DNA of 36,176 nucleotides from Phycisphaerales bacterium. Its GTDB lineage: Bacteria; Planctomycetota; Phycisphaerae; Tepidisphaerales; Tepidisphaeraceae. The notes under the pieces were generated by a model. The model was not told the DNA's origin. It saw only the letters and a program-made list of their open reading frames with translations, and searched no databases. This document shows positions 8,133 to 15,699 of the stretch, piece after piece. The position numbers and the translations under genes are program-made. The stretch lies in the NCBI GenBank assembly GCA_028291615.1, contig JAQGHM010000300.1, positions 1-36,176 of the forward strand. Direction: 5' to 3'. Within the stretch, counting starts at the first letter, position 1. Each line of letters begins with the position of its first letter.

Positions 8133-9047
8133 ATGATGACTCGTCAACACGTCCTTCTGCGGCTCGTTGCCTGGGGCCTTCTCCCACTGATCACCGGATG
8201 CTCTGGAAGCGGCGGCAGCGGCGGCGGAGGTATGAGCGGCGTTGGATCGGCTCTCTCCGGTATCTCGTTGGGAAACATCGGCGGCGGCGGGGGCAGGGGC
8301 GTGAACGGTGTTCAGCTTTTCCAGGCCGGAGCCACCCTGGTCTCCGCCGCATCCGTCGCCGAAGACGACCAAGACGACCTGGGTCAAGCCGTCGCCATTG
8401 GCGCTACTAACCGCTGGCCGCTCTTCGATAAACCCGCACTCACGAAGTACGTCACTCTAGTCGGCCTCGCCGTCGCCTCCCAATCCTCCGACCCCGGCGG
8501 AAACTGGGTCTTTGGCGTTCTTGATACGCCCGACGTGAACGCCTATTCCGGCCCCAATGGTTACATCCTTATCACCCGCGGCGCGATCGCCGCCATGGAA
8601 GACGAGTCCGAACTTGCGGGCATCCTCGCCCACGAGATCGCCCATATCGTCAACCGTGACGGTCTCGAAGCTGTTAAAAACGCCAAGGTCAACGAAGCGC
8701 TGATGAAAGGGCTTTCCGCCACCGATCAACGGTTCGCCGTGTTCAATCAGGTGTCGGACAAACTCATTGAAAAGATCCTGACCAGCGGCTACAGCCAACA
8801 GCAGGAGAACAACGCCGACTCCACCGGCGAAAAGCTCCTGATCGCCGCCGGTTATGACCCCAACGGTTTGGTCAAATTCCTCAAGCGCGCCGAACAGCGA
8901 AAGGGCACCGGCGGCGGAAAACTCTTCAGCACCCACCCCGGCACCGCCGACCGTATCGCCAAGATCTCGCAACAGATCGGATCCGCCAAACCTGGCGCAA
9001 CCAACAAGGAACGTTTCACCAAAGCCGCCGCCGAGGCTAAACTCTGA
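8133..9047 (+). CDS. M48-family zinc metalloprotease, lipoprotein
   Basis: The product is 304 residues. The ATG at 8133 has GGAGG six bases upstream and is preferred over an in-frame GTG at 8115 that overlaps the previous stop. The lipobox is LITGC (Cys23), followed by a very Gly/Ser-rich linker (24-58). The zinc site is intact: HEIAH at 167-171 and ENNAD at 225-229. The STHPGTADRI segment (266-275) is the conserved HP-G-x-x-x-R region of BepA-like proteases. The role is likely envelope protein quality control. The following gene is a paralogue with a destroyed zinc site, so this may be the active half of a pair. Confidence 0.9.
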   Translation: MMTRQHVLLRLVAWGLLPLITGCSGSGGSGGGGMSGVGSALSGISLGNIGGGGGRGVNGVQLFQAGATLVSAASVAEDDQDDLGQAVAIGATNRWPLFDKPALTKYVTLVGLAVASQSSDPGGNWVFGVLDTPDVNAYSGPNGYILITRGAIAAMEDESELAGILAHEIAHIVNRDGLEAVKNAKVNEALMKGLSATDQRFAVFNQVSDKLIEKILTSGYSQQQENNADSTGEKLLIAAGYDPNGLVKFLKRAEQRKGTGGGKLFSTHPGTADRIAKISQQIGSAKPGATNKERFTKAAAEAKL

Positions 9048-9159
9048 AACAACCAGCGGCCGAGCTCGCAATGTGGTGACGCCCGTGCCCGCCCACCCCG
9101 TGCGATATAGCGATATCGTCCCGGCCATCAACCGCCGACCGTTCCGGAGACCTCAGTAC

Positions 9160-10101
9160 GTGAAACTCCTCCCCAGCCTCAGCCTCGCCGCCGCCCTCCT
9201 CCTCACCGCCAGCGGCTGCACCATCGAACCCTTCGCCGACCCCATCCCCATCCCCGCCGGTTACGTCCCCGCAAGCTACGCCCAGCCTGTCTACATCCCC
9301 GCCGCCGCCGTCACCACCAGCCCGCGCACGACCTCGCCCCAGATATCGACTACCGCCCCCGAAGCCCAACCCGTCATCGACGACAAAATCCGCGACCAGG
9401 TCCTCGCCGCCACTCAAGCCGCCATCGTCAAACGCTTCGGCATCGATCCCAACCCCCAGCTCAACGAATACCTTATCCTCGTCGGCAGCCTCGTCACCAT
9501 CAACACGCCCCGCCCCGACGCCGACTACGCCTACCTCCTCCTCAACACCGACCAACCCATCAGTTGCGCACTCTGGCCCCGCACCATCTGCGTCTCCCGC
9601 GGCCTCTTCGCGCAGATGCAGGACGAATCCGAACTCGCCGGCGTCATCGCCCGCGAAATCTCCAACCTTATCTCCGCCCGCTCCGTCAAACTCGCCGGCC
9701 TCCCCGTTCCATCAGAGCCCACCACGCGCCCCGTCACGCAACCAATCACGGCCGCGCCACCGACACCCCTCGTAACCCGCCTCGCCGCTAAACTCACTGA
9801 CATCCTCCTCAAAGACGGCTTCGGCCCCGAGCTCGACCAAGCCGCCGACATCGAAGCTGCCCAATTCGCCGCCGCCGCAAAATACGCCCCAGACGGCCTC
9901 CTCCGCCTCCTCACCCGCCAAAAACCCGACGCCCGCGCCACGACCACCACCCAAGCCGCCCAAGCCTGGCAGCGCATCCAAGCCCTCAACGCCAACGTCC
10001 AAATCGTAGCCAAAGCCTACCCCCACTCCGAAGCCCGCCTCCCCGCCCGCTTCGAAACTTACCTGAAACCCATCGCCCCCGCCTCCGCTGCCAATCCGTA
10101 A
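9160..10101 (+). CDS. M48-like lipoprotein with lost zinc-binding site (pseudo-protease)
   Basis: The product is 313 residues from a GTG at 9160, chosen because GGAGA lies nine bases upstream and the frame then opens on a clean lipoprotein signal (LLLTASGC, Cys20). A Pro/Thr-rich linker (about 25-70) follows. Residues 154-175 (QDESELAGVIAREISNLISA) align directly with EDESELAGILAHEIAHIVNR of the upstream gene, but the zinc motif HEIAH has become REISN (165-169). Both His ligands are gone and only Glu166 remains. The AADIEAA region (about 225-235) and the YPHSEARLPARF region near the end also match the M48 frame but lack the usual HPG. It is probably not an active protease and may regulate or scaffold its neighbour. 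Confidence 0.75.
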   Translation: MKLLPSLSLAAALLLTASGCTIEPFADPIPIPAGYVPASYAQPVYIPAAAVTTSPRTTSPQISTTAPEAQPVIDDKIRDQVLAATQAAIVKRFGIDPNPQLNEYLILVGSLVTINTPRPDADYAYLLLNTDQPISCALWPRTICVSRGLFAQMQDESELAGVIAREISNLISARSVKLAGLPVPSEPTTRPVTQPITAAPPTPLVTRLAAKLTDILLKDGFGPELDQAADIEAAQFAAAAKYAPDGLLRLLTRQKPDARATTTTQAAQAWQRIQALNANVQIVAKAYPHSEARLPARFETYLKPIAPASAANP

Positions 10102-10152
10102 AACCCCGTCCTCCGGTTGCGCAACCCTTGGATCGCGCGGCCGCCCAAAAAT

Positions 10153-11091
10153 TCACTCCCCCTTCTCTCCCAGCAGCGCCATCACGTACTCCGCCGGATC
10201 AAACTTCGCGATGTCCTCAGGCGTCTCTCCCAGGCCGATGAACTTCACCGGGATGTTCAACTGGTCCCGGATCGACATGATCACGCCCCCCTTTGCAGTC
10301 CCGTCCAGCTTCGCCAGAATAATTCCCGTCACGTTGATCGCCTGCCCGAACACCTTGGCCTGGTTGACCGCGTTCTGCCCGGTTGTCGCGTCCAGCACCA
10401 GCAGCGCCTCGTGCGGCGCCCCTTCGATCCGCTTGGCGACCACGTCGCGGATCTTCACCAATTCGCGGATCAGGTGCTCCTGCGTCGGCAGCCGGCCGGC
10501 GGTATCGACGATCAGCACGTCCACCCCGCGCGTCTTGGCCGCCTCGCACGCGTCGTACGCAACCGCCGCCGCGTCGGCGTTCTGCTTGTGCTTCACGATG
10601 TCCACGCCAAGCCGCTCGGCCCAGATCGTCAGTTGGTGCACCGCGCCGGCGCGAAAGGTGTCGCCCGCCGCCACCATCACCTTTTTCTTGAGCTCATTCT
10701 TGAAATACCACGCCAGTTTAGCGATCGACGTCGTTTTCCCCGCCCCATTCACCCCCGCCACCAGGATCACCGTCGGCCCGCTCGCGGCGAAGGTCAGCTC
10801 GCGACTCGTCCCCGCCCACCCCGCCAGCATCTCCTCGCGGATGATCTCCTGGCACTGGTCGCGGTTCTTGATCTTTCCCAGACGCCAGCGGTCCCGCATC
10901 GTCGAAACGATCCGCTCGCTGTTCGCGACCCCCACGTCCGCCGCCAGCAGCCGCTCCTCGACCTCCCCCAGAAACTCCTCATTAATCTGCCGCCCCGGCA
11001 CAAAGAGCGTCCGCACGTCCGTGTTGAGAACCTGCGCCGTCTTCTTCAGCGCGCTTTTGAGCTTGTCATATGCCTTGGAAAGAAACGCCAT
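10153..11091 (-). CDS. ftsY: Signal recognition particle receptor FtsY
   Basis: The product is 312 residues, complete. FtsY is the SRP-dependent membrane receptor that docks ribosome-nascent chains to the Sec translocon and hydrolyses GTP with Ffh. The N and G domains are present: the helical N domain (about 1-95), the P-loop GVNGAGKTT (113-121), DTFRAGA (144-150), DTAGR (196-200), AKLDGTAKGG (260-269), which is usually TKLDG, and GLGE near 287. The acidic A-region common in proteobacteria is almost absent, as is usual in many other phyla. It lies six bases after nusB on the same strand, so the two are probably one transcript. Confidence 0.97.
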   Translation of the reverse strand: MAFLSKAYDKLKSALKKTAQVLNTDVRTLFVPGRQINEEFLGEVEERLLAADVGVANSERIVSTMRDRWRLGKIKNRDQCQEIIREEMLAGWAGTSRELTFAASGPTVILVAGVNGAGKTTSIAKLAWYFKNELKKKVMVAAGDTFRAGAVHQLTIWAERLGVDIVKHKQNADAAAVAYDACEAAKTRGVDVLIVDTAGRLPTQEHLIRELVKIRDVVAKRIEGAPHEALLVLDATTGQNAVNQAKVFGQAINVTGIILAKLDGTAKGGVIMSIRDQLNIPVKFIGLGETPEDIAKFDPAEYVMALLGEKGE

Positions 11092-11097
11092 AGCCTG

Positions 11098-11520
11098 TTA
11101 CTGCCCAGCCCCCGTGAGCTTCTCGTGTTCCTTCAGCACCGAATCCAACACCCCATTCACAAACGCCGCGCTCTGCTCGGTCGAAAACTGCTTCGCCAAT
11201 TCGATCGCCTCATCGATCACCACCTTGGGCGGCGTCGCGGTATTGGTCAGTTCCCACACCGCCAGGCGAATCAGATTCCGATCCACCGCCGGCTGCCGTC
11301 GCGGGGGCCACTGCGGCGCCAGCCGCTCAATCCACGGGTCGATCGTCTCACGCTGCTCCCAAGCCCCGCCCGCCATCTCGATCGCCTGCCGGCGCGTCTC
11401 ATGATCCTCGGTCGCGTCAGCGGCGACCCGGTCGGCGGACTCGGGCGTGCGCTCCTGTTGCGTATCCCACAGAAACAGGATCTGCATCGCCAGTTCACGG
11501 ATTTTGCGGCGGTTCAACAT
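11098..11520 (-). CDS. nusB: Transcription antitermination factor NusB
   Basis: The product is 140 residues from the ATG at 11520 (MLNRRKIRELAMQILFLWD), which matches the usual NusB start. An in-frame GTG farther upstream would add 31 residues unlike the family. NusB binds boxA RNA with NusE (S10) in rRNA antitermination. Recognisable segments are ALQ-like AMQILF near the start, VDRNLIRLAVWEL in the middle and VVIDEAIELAKQFSTEQSAAFVNGVLD near the end. A linker rich in Arg/Glu (about 25-60) is longer than in E. coli. It is upstream of ftsY (6-bp gap). The order ribH...nusB-ftsY suggests an ancestral ribH-nusB pair now split by three other genes. Confidence 0.95.
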   Translation of the reverse strand: MLNRRKIRELAMQILFLWDTQQERTPESADRVAADATEDHETRRQAIEMAGGAWEQRETIDPWIERLAPQWPPRRQPAVDRNLIRLAVWELTNTATPPKVVIDEAIELAKQFSTEQSAAFVNGVLDSVLKEHEKLTGAGQ

Positions 11521-11676
11521 CGTCGAACCAAGTATAGGGAGGAACCGCCGGGTGGCAATCCGCGGAAAATCCGCATTGGCACGCCGGGACAGAGCGCAGC
11601 GAGGAACGAGCAAGCGCCGTCCCGGATCCGTGGTGCTCGAAAGTCCGCGCCAAAATTCGGGGCGTCGCTCAGGTCG

Positions 11677-13080
11677 CTACCGCTCCCGGCGCTCTGCCCC
11701 GGCGTGCTGAACAGCTTCCTCCACCCGCATCGGAAGCGCATCCCGAGGCCGCATGGTAATCGTCGCATGAAGCCGAACCGGTTCCTGATCCACCCGCACA
11801 AACCGCCACCGTTGCGCCAGCGTCGCGATCAGCAGGATCCCCTCCAGCCACGCAAACGACTCCCCAATACACTGCCGCGGCCCCCCGCCAAACGGAAAGT
11901 ACGCATACCGAGGCCGCTCGGGCTGCTCGCCCAGCCACCGCTGCGGCTCGAACGCTTCAGGCCGATCCCACCATCGCACATCGCGATGAACAATGTGCTG
12001 CGCCATCAGGATCACGCCGCCCGCTGGAATCGTCCATTGCCCCACGCGATGCGCCGCCGTCGCCTGCCGCCCGACGATCCACGCCGGCGAATAAAGCCGC
12101 ATCGACTCCGCCAGCACCGCCCGCGTATACGTCAGCCGCGGCACATCCGCCGCCGTCGGCGCGTGCCCGCTCAGCTCGCGCGCCAGCTCCTCGTGCAGCT
12201 TCGCCTCGGCCTCCGGGTTCTGCGACAACAGCAGCCACGTCCAGACCATCGCATTGGCCGTCGTCTCGTGTCCAGCCGAAAACAGCGTCATCGCCTCATA
12301 CCGAAGCTGCTCGTCGGACATCCCCCGGCCATCTCCCTCCGGATCTCGCGCGCGGAGCAGGATCGACAGGAAATCCTTCCGCCCCTCATAACCCGCCGGC
12401 CCTTCCGCCCGCCGCTGTGCGATCATCCGGTCGATCGTCTGAAACACGCGATCTTTCGCCCGCAGAAACCGCATGTTGCTCTTAAGCGGCAGCAAATTGA
12501 GCAGTCGCGCCCACGGATATCGCGAGCGATCGAACATCGTCACCGTGACATCCATCGCCTCGCCCAGCTCGCGCACTTCGCTTTCGATCTCCGCATCAAA
12601 CAACGTCTTGGCGACGATCTCGAGCGTAAGCTGCGTCATCGCCGCGCGCACGTCAAACACCTCCCCCGCGCGCCACCGCTCCCGCGCCCGCAGCGCGTAA
12701 TCGACAAACACCCCCGCATAATCCATCACGCGCTGGGCATGAAACGCCGGCTGCATCAACCGCCGCTGCCGCCGATGAAAATCCCCCTCGCTCGTCAGCA
12801 GCCCCTCCCCCAGCGTCACCTTCGCCATCCGCAGCGCCGGGCCCTTAGTAAAGTTGTCGGCGCGCGTCACCAGCACATCGCGGATATGGTCGGGATGGCT
12901 AAGCAGATAGATGCGCCGCCGGCCCAGTCGAAAGTAGGCGAGATCGCCGTACGTCTTCTGAATGTCCGCGAAAAATCCAACGATGTCGCGGCTCATCCTG
13001 TAGACGAGCCGACCGGGCACAAAGCTACTCGGACCGGGCGGATGGCTGCGCGACGACTGGCGGGGAAGCGTCTGATTCAC
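11677..13080 (-). CDS. Cytochrome P450
   Basis: The product is 467 residues from a GTG at 13080; no strong ribosome-binding site precedes it. P450s are haem-thiolate monooxygenases. All signature parts are present: the I-helix AGHETT (269-274), ExxR as E325-R328, and the haem loop FGGGPRQCIGE with Cys404 as thiolate ligand. The length and the region HPDHIRDVLVTRADNFTKG suggest a soluble long-form bacterial P450 of the fatty-acid/terpene hydroxylating type, but the substrate cannot be told. There is no fused reductase and no ferredoxin nearby. It is downstream of the truncated-globin gene after a 141-bp gap and upstream of nusB. Confidence 0.95.
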   Translation of the reverse strand: MNQTLPRQSSRSHPPGPSSFVPGRLVYRMSRDIVGFFADIQKTYGDLAYFRLGRRRIYLLSHPDHIRDVLVTRADNFTKGPALRMAKVTLGEGLLTSEGDFHRRQRRLMQPAFHAQRVMDYAGVFVDYALRARERWRAGEVFDVRAAMTQLTLEIVAKTLFDAEIESEVRELGEAMDVTVTMFDRSRYPWARLLNLLPLKSNMRFLRAKDRVFQTIDRMIAQRRAEGPAGYEGRKDFLSILLRARDPEGDGRGMSDEQLRYEAMTLFSAGHETTANAMVWTWLLLSQNPEAEAKLHEELARELSGHAPTAADVPRLTYTRAVLAESMRLYSPAWIVGRQATAAHRVGQWTIPAGGVILMAQHIVHRDVRWWDRPEAFEPQRWLGEQPERPRYAYFPFGGGPRQCIGESFAWLEGILLIATLAQRWRFVRVDQEPVRLHATITMRPRDALPMRVEEAVQHAGAERRER

Positions 13081-13221
13081 GCCGATATCTTACTCGATCC
13101 GCGCCACGGTCGCGTCGTCAACCGCGCGTGGCGCGCGACGCTCTACCGGCTTGCTCACTTCAGTGAGGCATGTTCAACCGCGTTCGACAACCCCCAGACT
13201 CTGTTGCCCCCGCGCAACCCA

Positions 13222-13884
13222 TCACCGATCCTGCACGACCTGCGGCCGAGTGCTCTCCACGATCGCCAGCAGTTCCTTCTGTTCCTTGTTCGGAACCTGC
13301 AGCTTGTCGAGCGACGCCTTCAGATCACCGATCGCAGCATCAAACTCGGCGTTGCTGATATGCCGGTTCTCGTGAGCCTCCTTCATCTCGCGCCCGTCGT
13401 AATAGGCTGGCCCGCCGGTCGAGAGCGAGATGAATTGCACGATGTGCTTCTTCAACTGCGCCACGTTCTCCGGGCTGGCGTTCCACTGCATCAACTTCCC
13501 ACGATGAACGGTGAACCCGCCCATCTTCACGCCCTTGCGCTCCCAGTTCACGCGGGGATCGGCCAGCGCGCGGGGGACGAAATCCTCCACGATGGCGACG
13601 ATGGACTTCTCGCCGCCCAGCCGGTCATAAAGCGATTTCAATTCGTCCGCCTTCACGACCGTCTTCCCACCCGCCGTCACCTTCGCCGACGCCTTTTCAC
13701 CGCCCCCCTCGCCGCTGCCGCGAAGCTGCTCGGTCTTGGCCATCCGCTGGTCGGCGCGCTGATCCGCCTCATGACTGCCGGAGGTGAAGAAGTCGTGGCT
13801 TTTCTCCTTGGCCGCCGGCCCGCACCCGCTCAGCACAAACACGCCAAGCAGGACAATTCTTGGTTTCGCGAACATGGGTTTCAT
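13222..13884 (-). CDS. Exported truncated haemoglobin (group I-like), lipoprotein
   Basis: The product is 220 residues. AAGGAGA precedes the ATG, which overlaps the upstream gene's stop by four bases (ATGA). The lipobox is VLSGC (Cys21), then a charged linker (22-80). The globin part runs from LYDRLGGEKSIVAIVEDF (85-102) through HIVQFISLSTGGPAYYDG and AHENRHISNAEFDAAIGDL. His171 is in the place of the proximal haem ligand. The distal B10 position, Tyr in most group I globins (DFY), is Val103 here. An insert at about 112-137 (NWERKGVKMGGFTVHRG...) is longer than usual. Truncated globins bind O2 or detoxify NO. Membrane anchoring outside the cytoplasm is the odd point; haem binding is inferred. 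Confidence 0.85.
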   Translation of the reverse strand: MKPMFAKPRIVLLGVFVLSGCGPAAKEKSHDFFTSGSHEADQRADQRMAKTEQLRGSGEGGGEKASAKVTAGGKTVVKADELKSLYDRLGGEKSIVAIVEDFVPRALADPRVNWERKGVKMGGFTVHRGKLMQWNASPENVAQLKKHIVQFISLSTGGPAYYDGREMKEAHENRHISNAEFDAAIGDLKASLDKLQVPNKEQKELLAIVESTRPQVVQDR

Positions 13885-15089
13885 GGTTGATCTCCTTCAG
13901 AAATCGGCGCATCCAGCGACGGCGGTTCGAACTGCAATCCCTCGGCGTCCAGTCCGGAATTCTGCAGCCGCGGCAAATACGCGCGAATGAATGCATTCCG
14001 CAGCACGTTGCCGATCGTCGCCAGGATGTCCGTGTTCGGCGCCGTCGCATCGCCGCGGAACGGAATGAGCGTGCCGAACTGATCGCGCGGCTGATTCTTC
14101 AGAACCGACGTCGTCACGCCCAAGATCGCCTGCCAGAAAAACTGCAGCACGTTGTCTTCCTTGATGTCCTGCTTCAGGCTGAACATCTTCAGATTGCGAA
14201 ACAGCGGCTTCACGTACCCCGCCAGTTGCCCCTCCTTCGCGTCCACCTCCACCACCAGGTTGAACCAGCCGCGCTTGAAGTCGAACGCGCCATACGCCAT
14301 CGCCATGTTGTTGATCTTCGTCACGTCCAGCCCCAGCAGCCGCGTCGTCATGTGAAACGTCGGCCGGTAGGAAAACGGATCGAGCCTCATCTTGTATTCC
14401 AGCTTCGCCTGATCCATCACCAGCGCGGTGGCGGTCACCGTCGTCAACAGCGGCGTGGTCTCATCCCGAATGTTTGTCAGATTATCAACCGTTGCGTCGA
14501 GATGGCTGAGGTAAACGTCCACCGGCTCGGCGGTCGCATACGTGCGAAAGTGAACCGAACCGTCGTGCACCTCTGCGCGATTAATCTTAAATGGGGAAAG
14601 GTCGCGAAGGATCTTAAACCACGGCCCACCCGCGCCCGTCTGGCTTTCGGCTTCGCTGGGCGCATCGACGAAGTTCAGCTCCGGCTGCTCCATCAGCACG
14701 CGCCCGACCAGCCGCCCGTGCATGAGCGCATCCCATTGCAGCGCAAATTCCACGCGCGGCGCAGCGAACAGCGGCACCGGAACGTTCCCCGTCATTTTGA
14801 CCAGCCGAACATCGCGAATCGAATACGCCCCACGCCACAAATGTAATTCGACATCCCCAATCTTCCCCTGATAAATCGGACTCTGATCCAGCGTCCGATT
14901 GACGTACCAGCGCACCGCCCATGGCATCATTGGCCGGGTGATCAGGAGCAGCCCGAACAGCACCAGAAAGGTTTTCCCCAGCCTGCGCAGCCACCGCCGA
15001 CGCCGCTTGGGCGGTTTTGGCGGTTTGTCTGGCTCTGCCGCGGGATTGGGAGATGCCTCAGCCACACCGGACTGAAGCAAACGGCGCAC
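13881..15089 (-). CDS. AsmA/DUF748-like membrane-anchored protein
   Basis: The product is 402 residues from a GTG at 15089; no good ribosome-binding site is visible, and a GTG at 15065 is an alternative. A Pro/Lys/Arg-rich cytoplasmic tail (about 15-38) leads into one membrane helix (about 40-56, TFLVLFGLLLITRPMMPWAV). A long periplasmic beta-rich domain follows: GKIGDVELHLWRGAYSIRDVRLV, EFALQWDALMHGRLVGRVLMEQPELNFVD, and AVHDG-like repeats. This matches the DUF748/AsmA pattern of envelope proteins thought to move or organise lipids. It lies 21 bp after ribH and overlaps the globin start by four bases, so translational coupling is likely. Confidence 0.7.
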   Translation of the reverse strand: MRRLLQSGVAEASPNPAAEPDKPPKPPKRRRRWLRRLGKTFLVLFGLLLITRPMMPWAVRWYVNRTLDQSPIYQGKIGDVELHLWRGAYSIRDVRLVKMTGNVPVPLFAAPRVEFALQWDALMHGRLVGRVLMEQPELNFVDAPSEAESQTGAGGPWFKILRDLSPFKINRAEVHDGSVHFRTYATAEPVDVYLSHLDATVDNLTNIRDETTPLLTTVTATALVMDQAKLEYKMRLDPFSYRPTFHMTTRLLGLDVTKINNMAMAYGAFDFKRGWFNLVVEVDAKEGQLAGYVKPLFRNLKMFSLKQDIKEDNVLQFFWQAILGVTTSVLKNQPRDQFGTLIPFRGDATAPNTDILATIGNVLRNAFIRAYLPRLQNSGLDAEGLQFEPPSLDAPISEGDQP

Positions 15090-15110
15090 CGCCGATGGCT
15101 CATCAAGGCA

Positions 15111-15605
15111 TCATTTCCCCTTCTTCCGCTTGGCGATAGACTCCATCACCCCGATCATTTCCACCGCCGCCTCCGCCGCGCGTTCACCGGCATGGCCGTG
15201 CTTGCCGCCGATCCGATCGACCGCCTGCTCATGCGTGTTGGTCGTCAGCACGCCGAAGATCACCGGCAGATGTTCCCAGATCGCCACGTCCTGCAGCCCG
15301 CGCGCACACTCGCCGGCCACATATTCGAAATGCGGCGTATCCCCGCGCACCACCGCGCCCAGGCAAACCACCGCCGCAAACCGCCCGCTCTTCGCAAACG
15401 CCTTCGCCGTCACCGGCAATTCAAACGCCCCCGGCACGCGCACGATCTCCACGTGATCTTCGCTCACCCCCAGCTCAGCCAGCCGCCGCAAGCACCCCGC
15501 CAGTAATTCGTCCACCAGATTTGCGTTGAACCGCGCCGCCGCGATCGCAATGCGCGTCTTCTTACCAATGTGCGTGGTCACAACTTTGGGAACCTGGGTG
15601 CTCAT
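15111..15605 (-). CDS. ribH: 6,7-dimethyl-8-ribityllumazine synthase (RibH)
   Basis: The product is 164 residues. RibH condenses 5-amino-6-ribitylaminouracil with 3,4-dihydroxybutanone phosphate in riboflavin synthesis. The family motifs are in order: ARFNANLVDELLAGC (24-38), VPGAFELP (57-64), GAVVRGDTPHFEYV (83-96, His92 catalytic) and FGVLTTNTHEQA (117-128). The length is normal, with a basic C-terminus. The start at ATG 15605 has no Shine-Dalgarno sequence. Instead one arm of an inverted repeat (15606-15615) abuts it directly, see the leader entry. No other riboflavin gene is in the window, but it heads the run leading toward nusB and ftsY. Confidence 0.96.
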   Translation of the reverse strand: MSTQVPKVVTTHIGKKTRIAIAAARFNANLVDELLAGCLRRLAELGVSEDHVEIVRVPGAFELPVTAKAFAKSGRFAAVVCLGAVVRGDTPHFEYVAGECARGLQDVAIWEHLPVIFGVLTTNTHEQAVDRIGGKHGHAGERAAEAAVEMIGVMESIAKRKKGK

Positions 15606-15672
15606 AAACGGGAAAGCTAGTCGAAACCCAGACTGCTTTCACGCGCCGCGCATCTAGACTCGTTTCCCGTTT
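15606..15672 (-). promoter_or_regulatory. Structured leader abutting the ribH start
   Basis: The inverted repeat has AAACGGGAAA at 15606-15615 and TTTCCCGTTT at 15663-15672 (10 bp perfect), with a further AGTC/GACT pairing just inside. The inner part is GC-rich. In the ribH mRNA the 3' arm ends exactly at the start codon, so folding would hide the start. The typical FMN riboswitch core is not present. The position next to a flavin gene makes a cis-regulatory role possible, but this is inference. Confidence 0.45.
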
Positions 15673-15699
15673 TGCGCCCCCGATGTTACCCTGCCCCGC

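Noticed and set aside
10117..13890. 1257-codon plus-strand open frame
   Set aside because: It is the reverse-strand shadow of ftsY, nusB, the P450 and the globin gene. It has a low-complexity Arg/His/Pro-rich sequence, and the minus strand carries all the real motifs.
15606..15699. FMN riboswitch upstream of ribH
   Set aside because: The conserved FMN-box core and multi-stem layout are absent. Only a simple long hairpin is seen.
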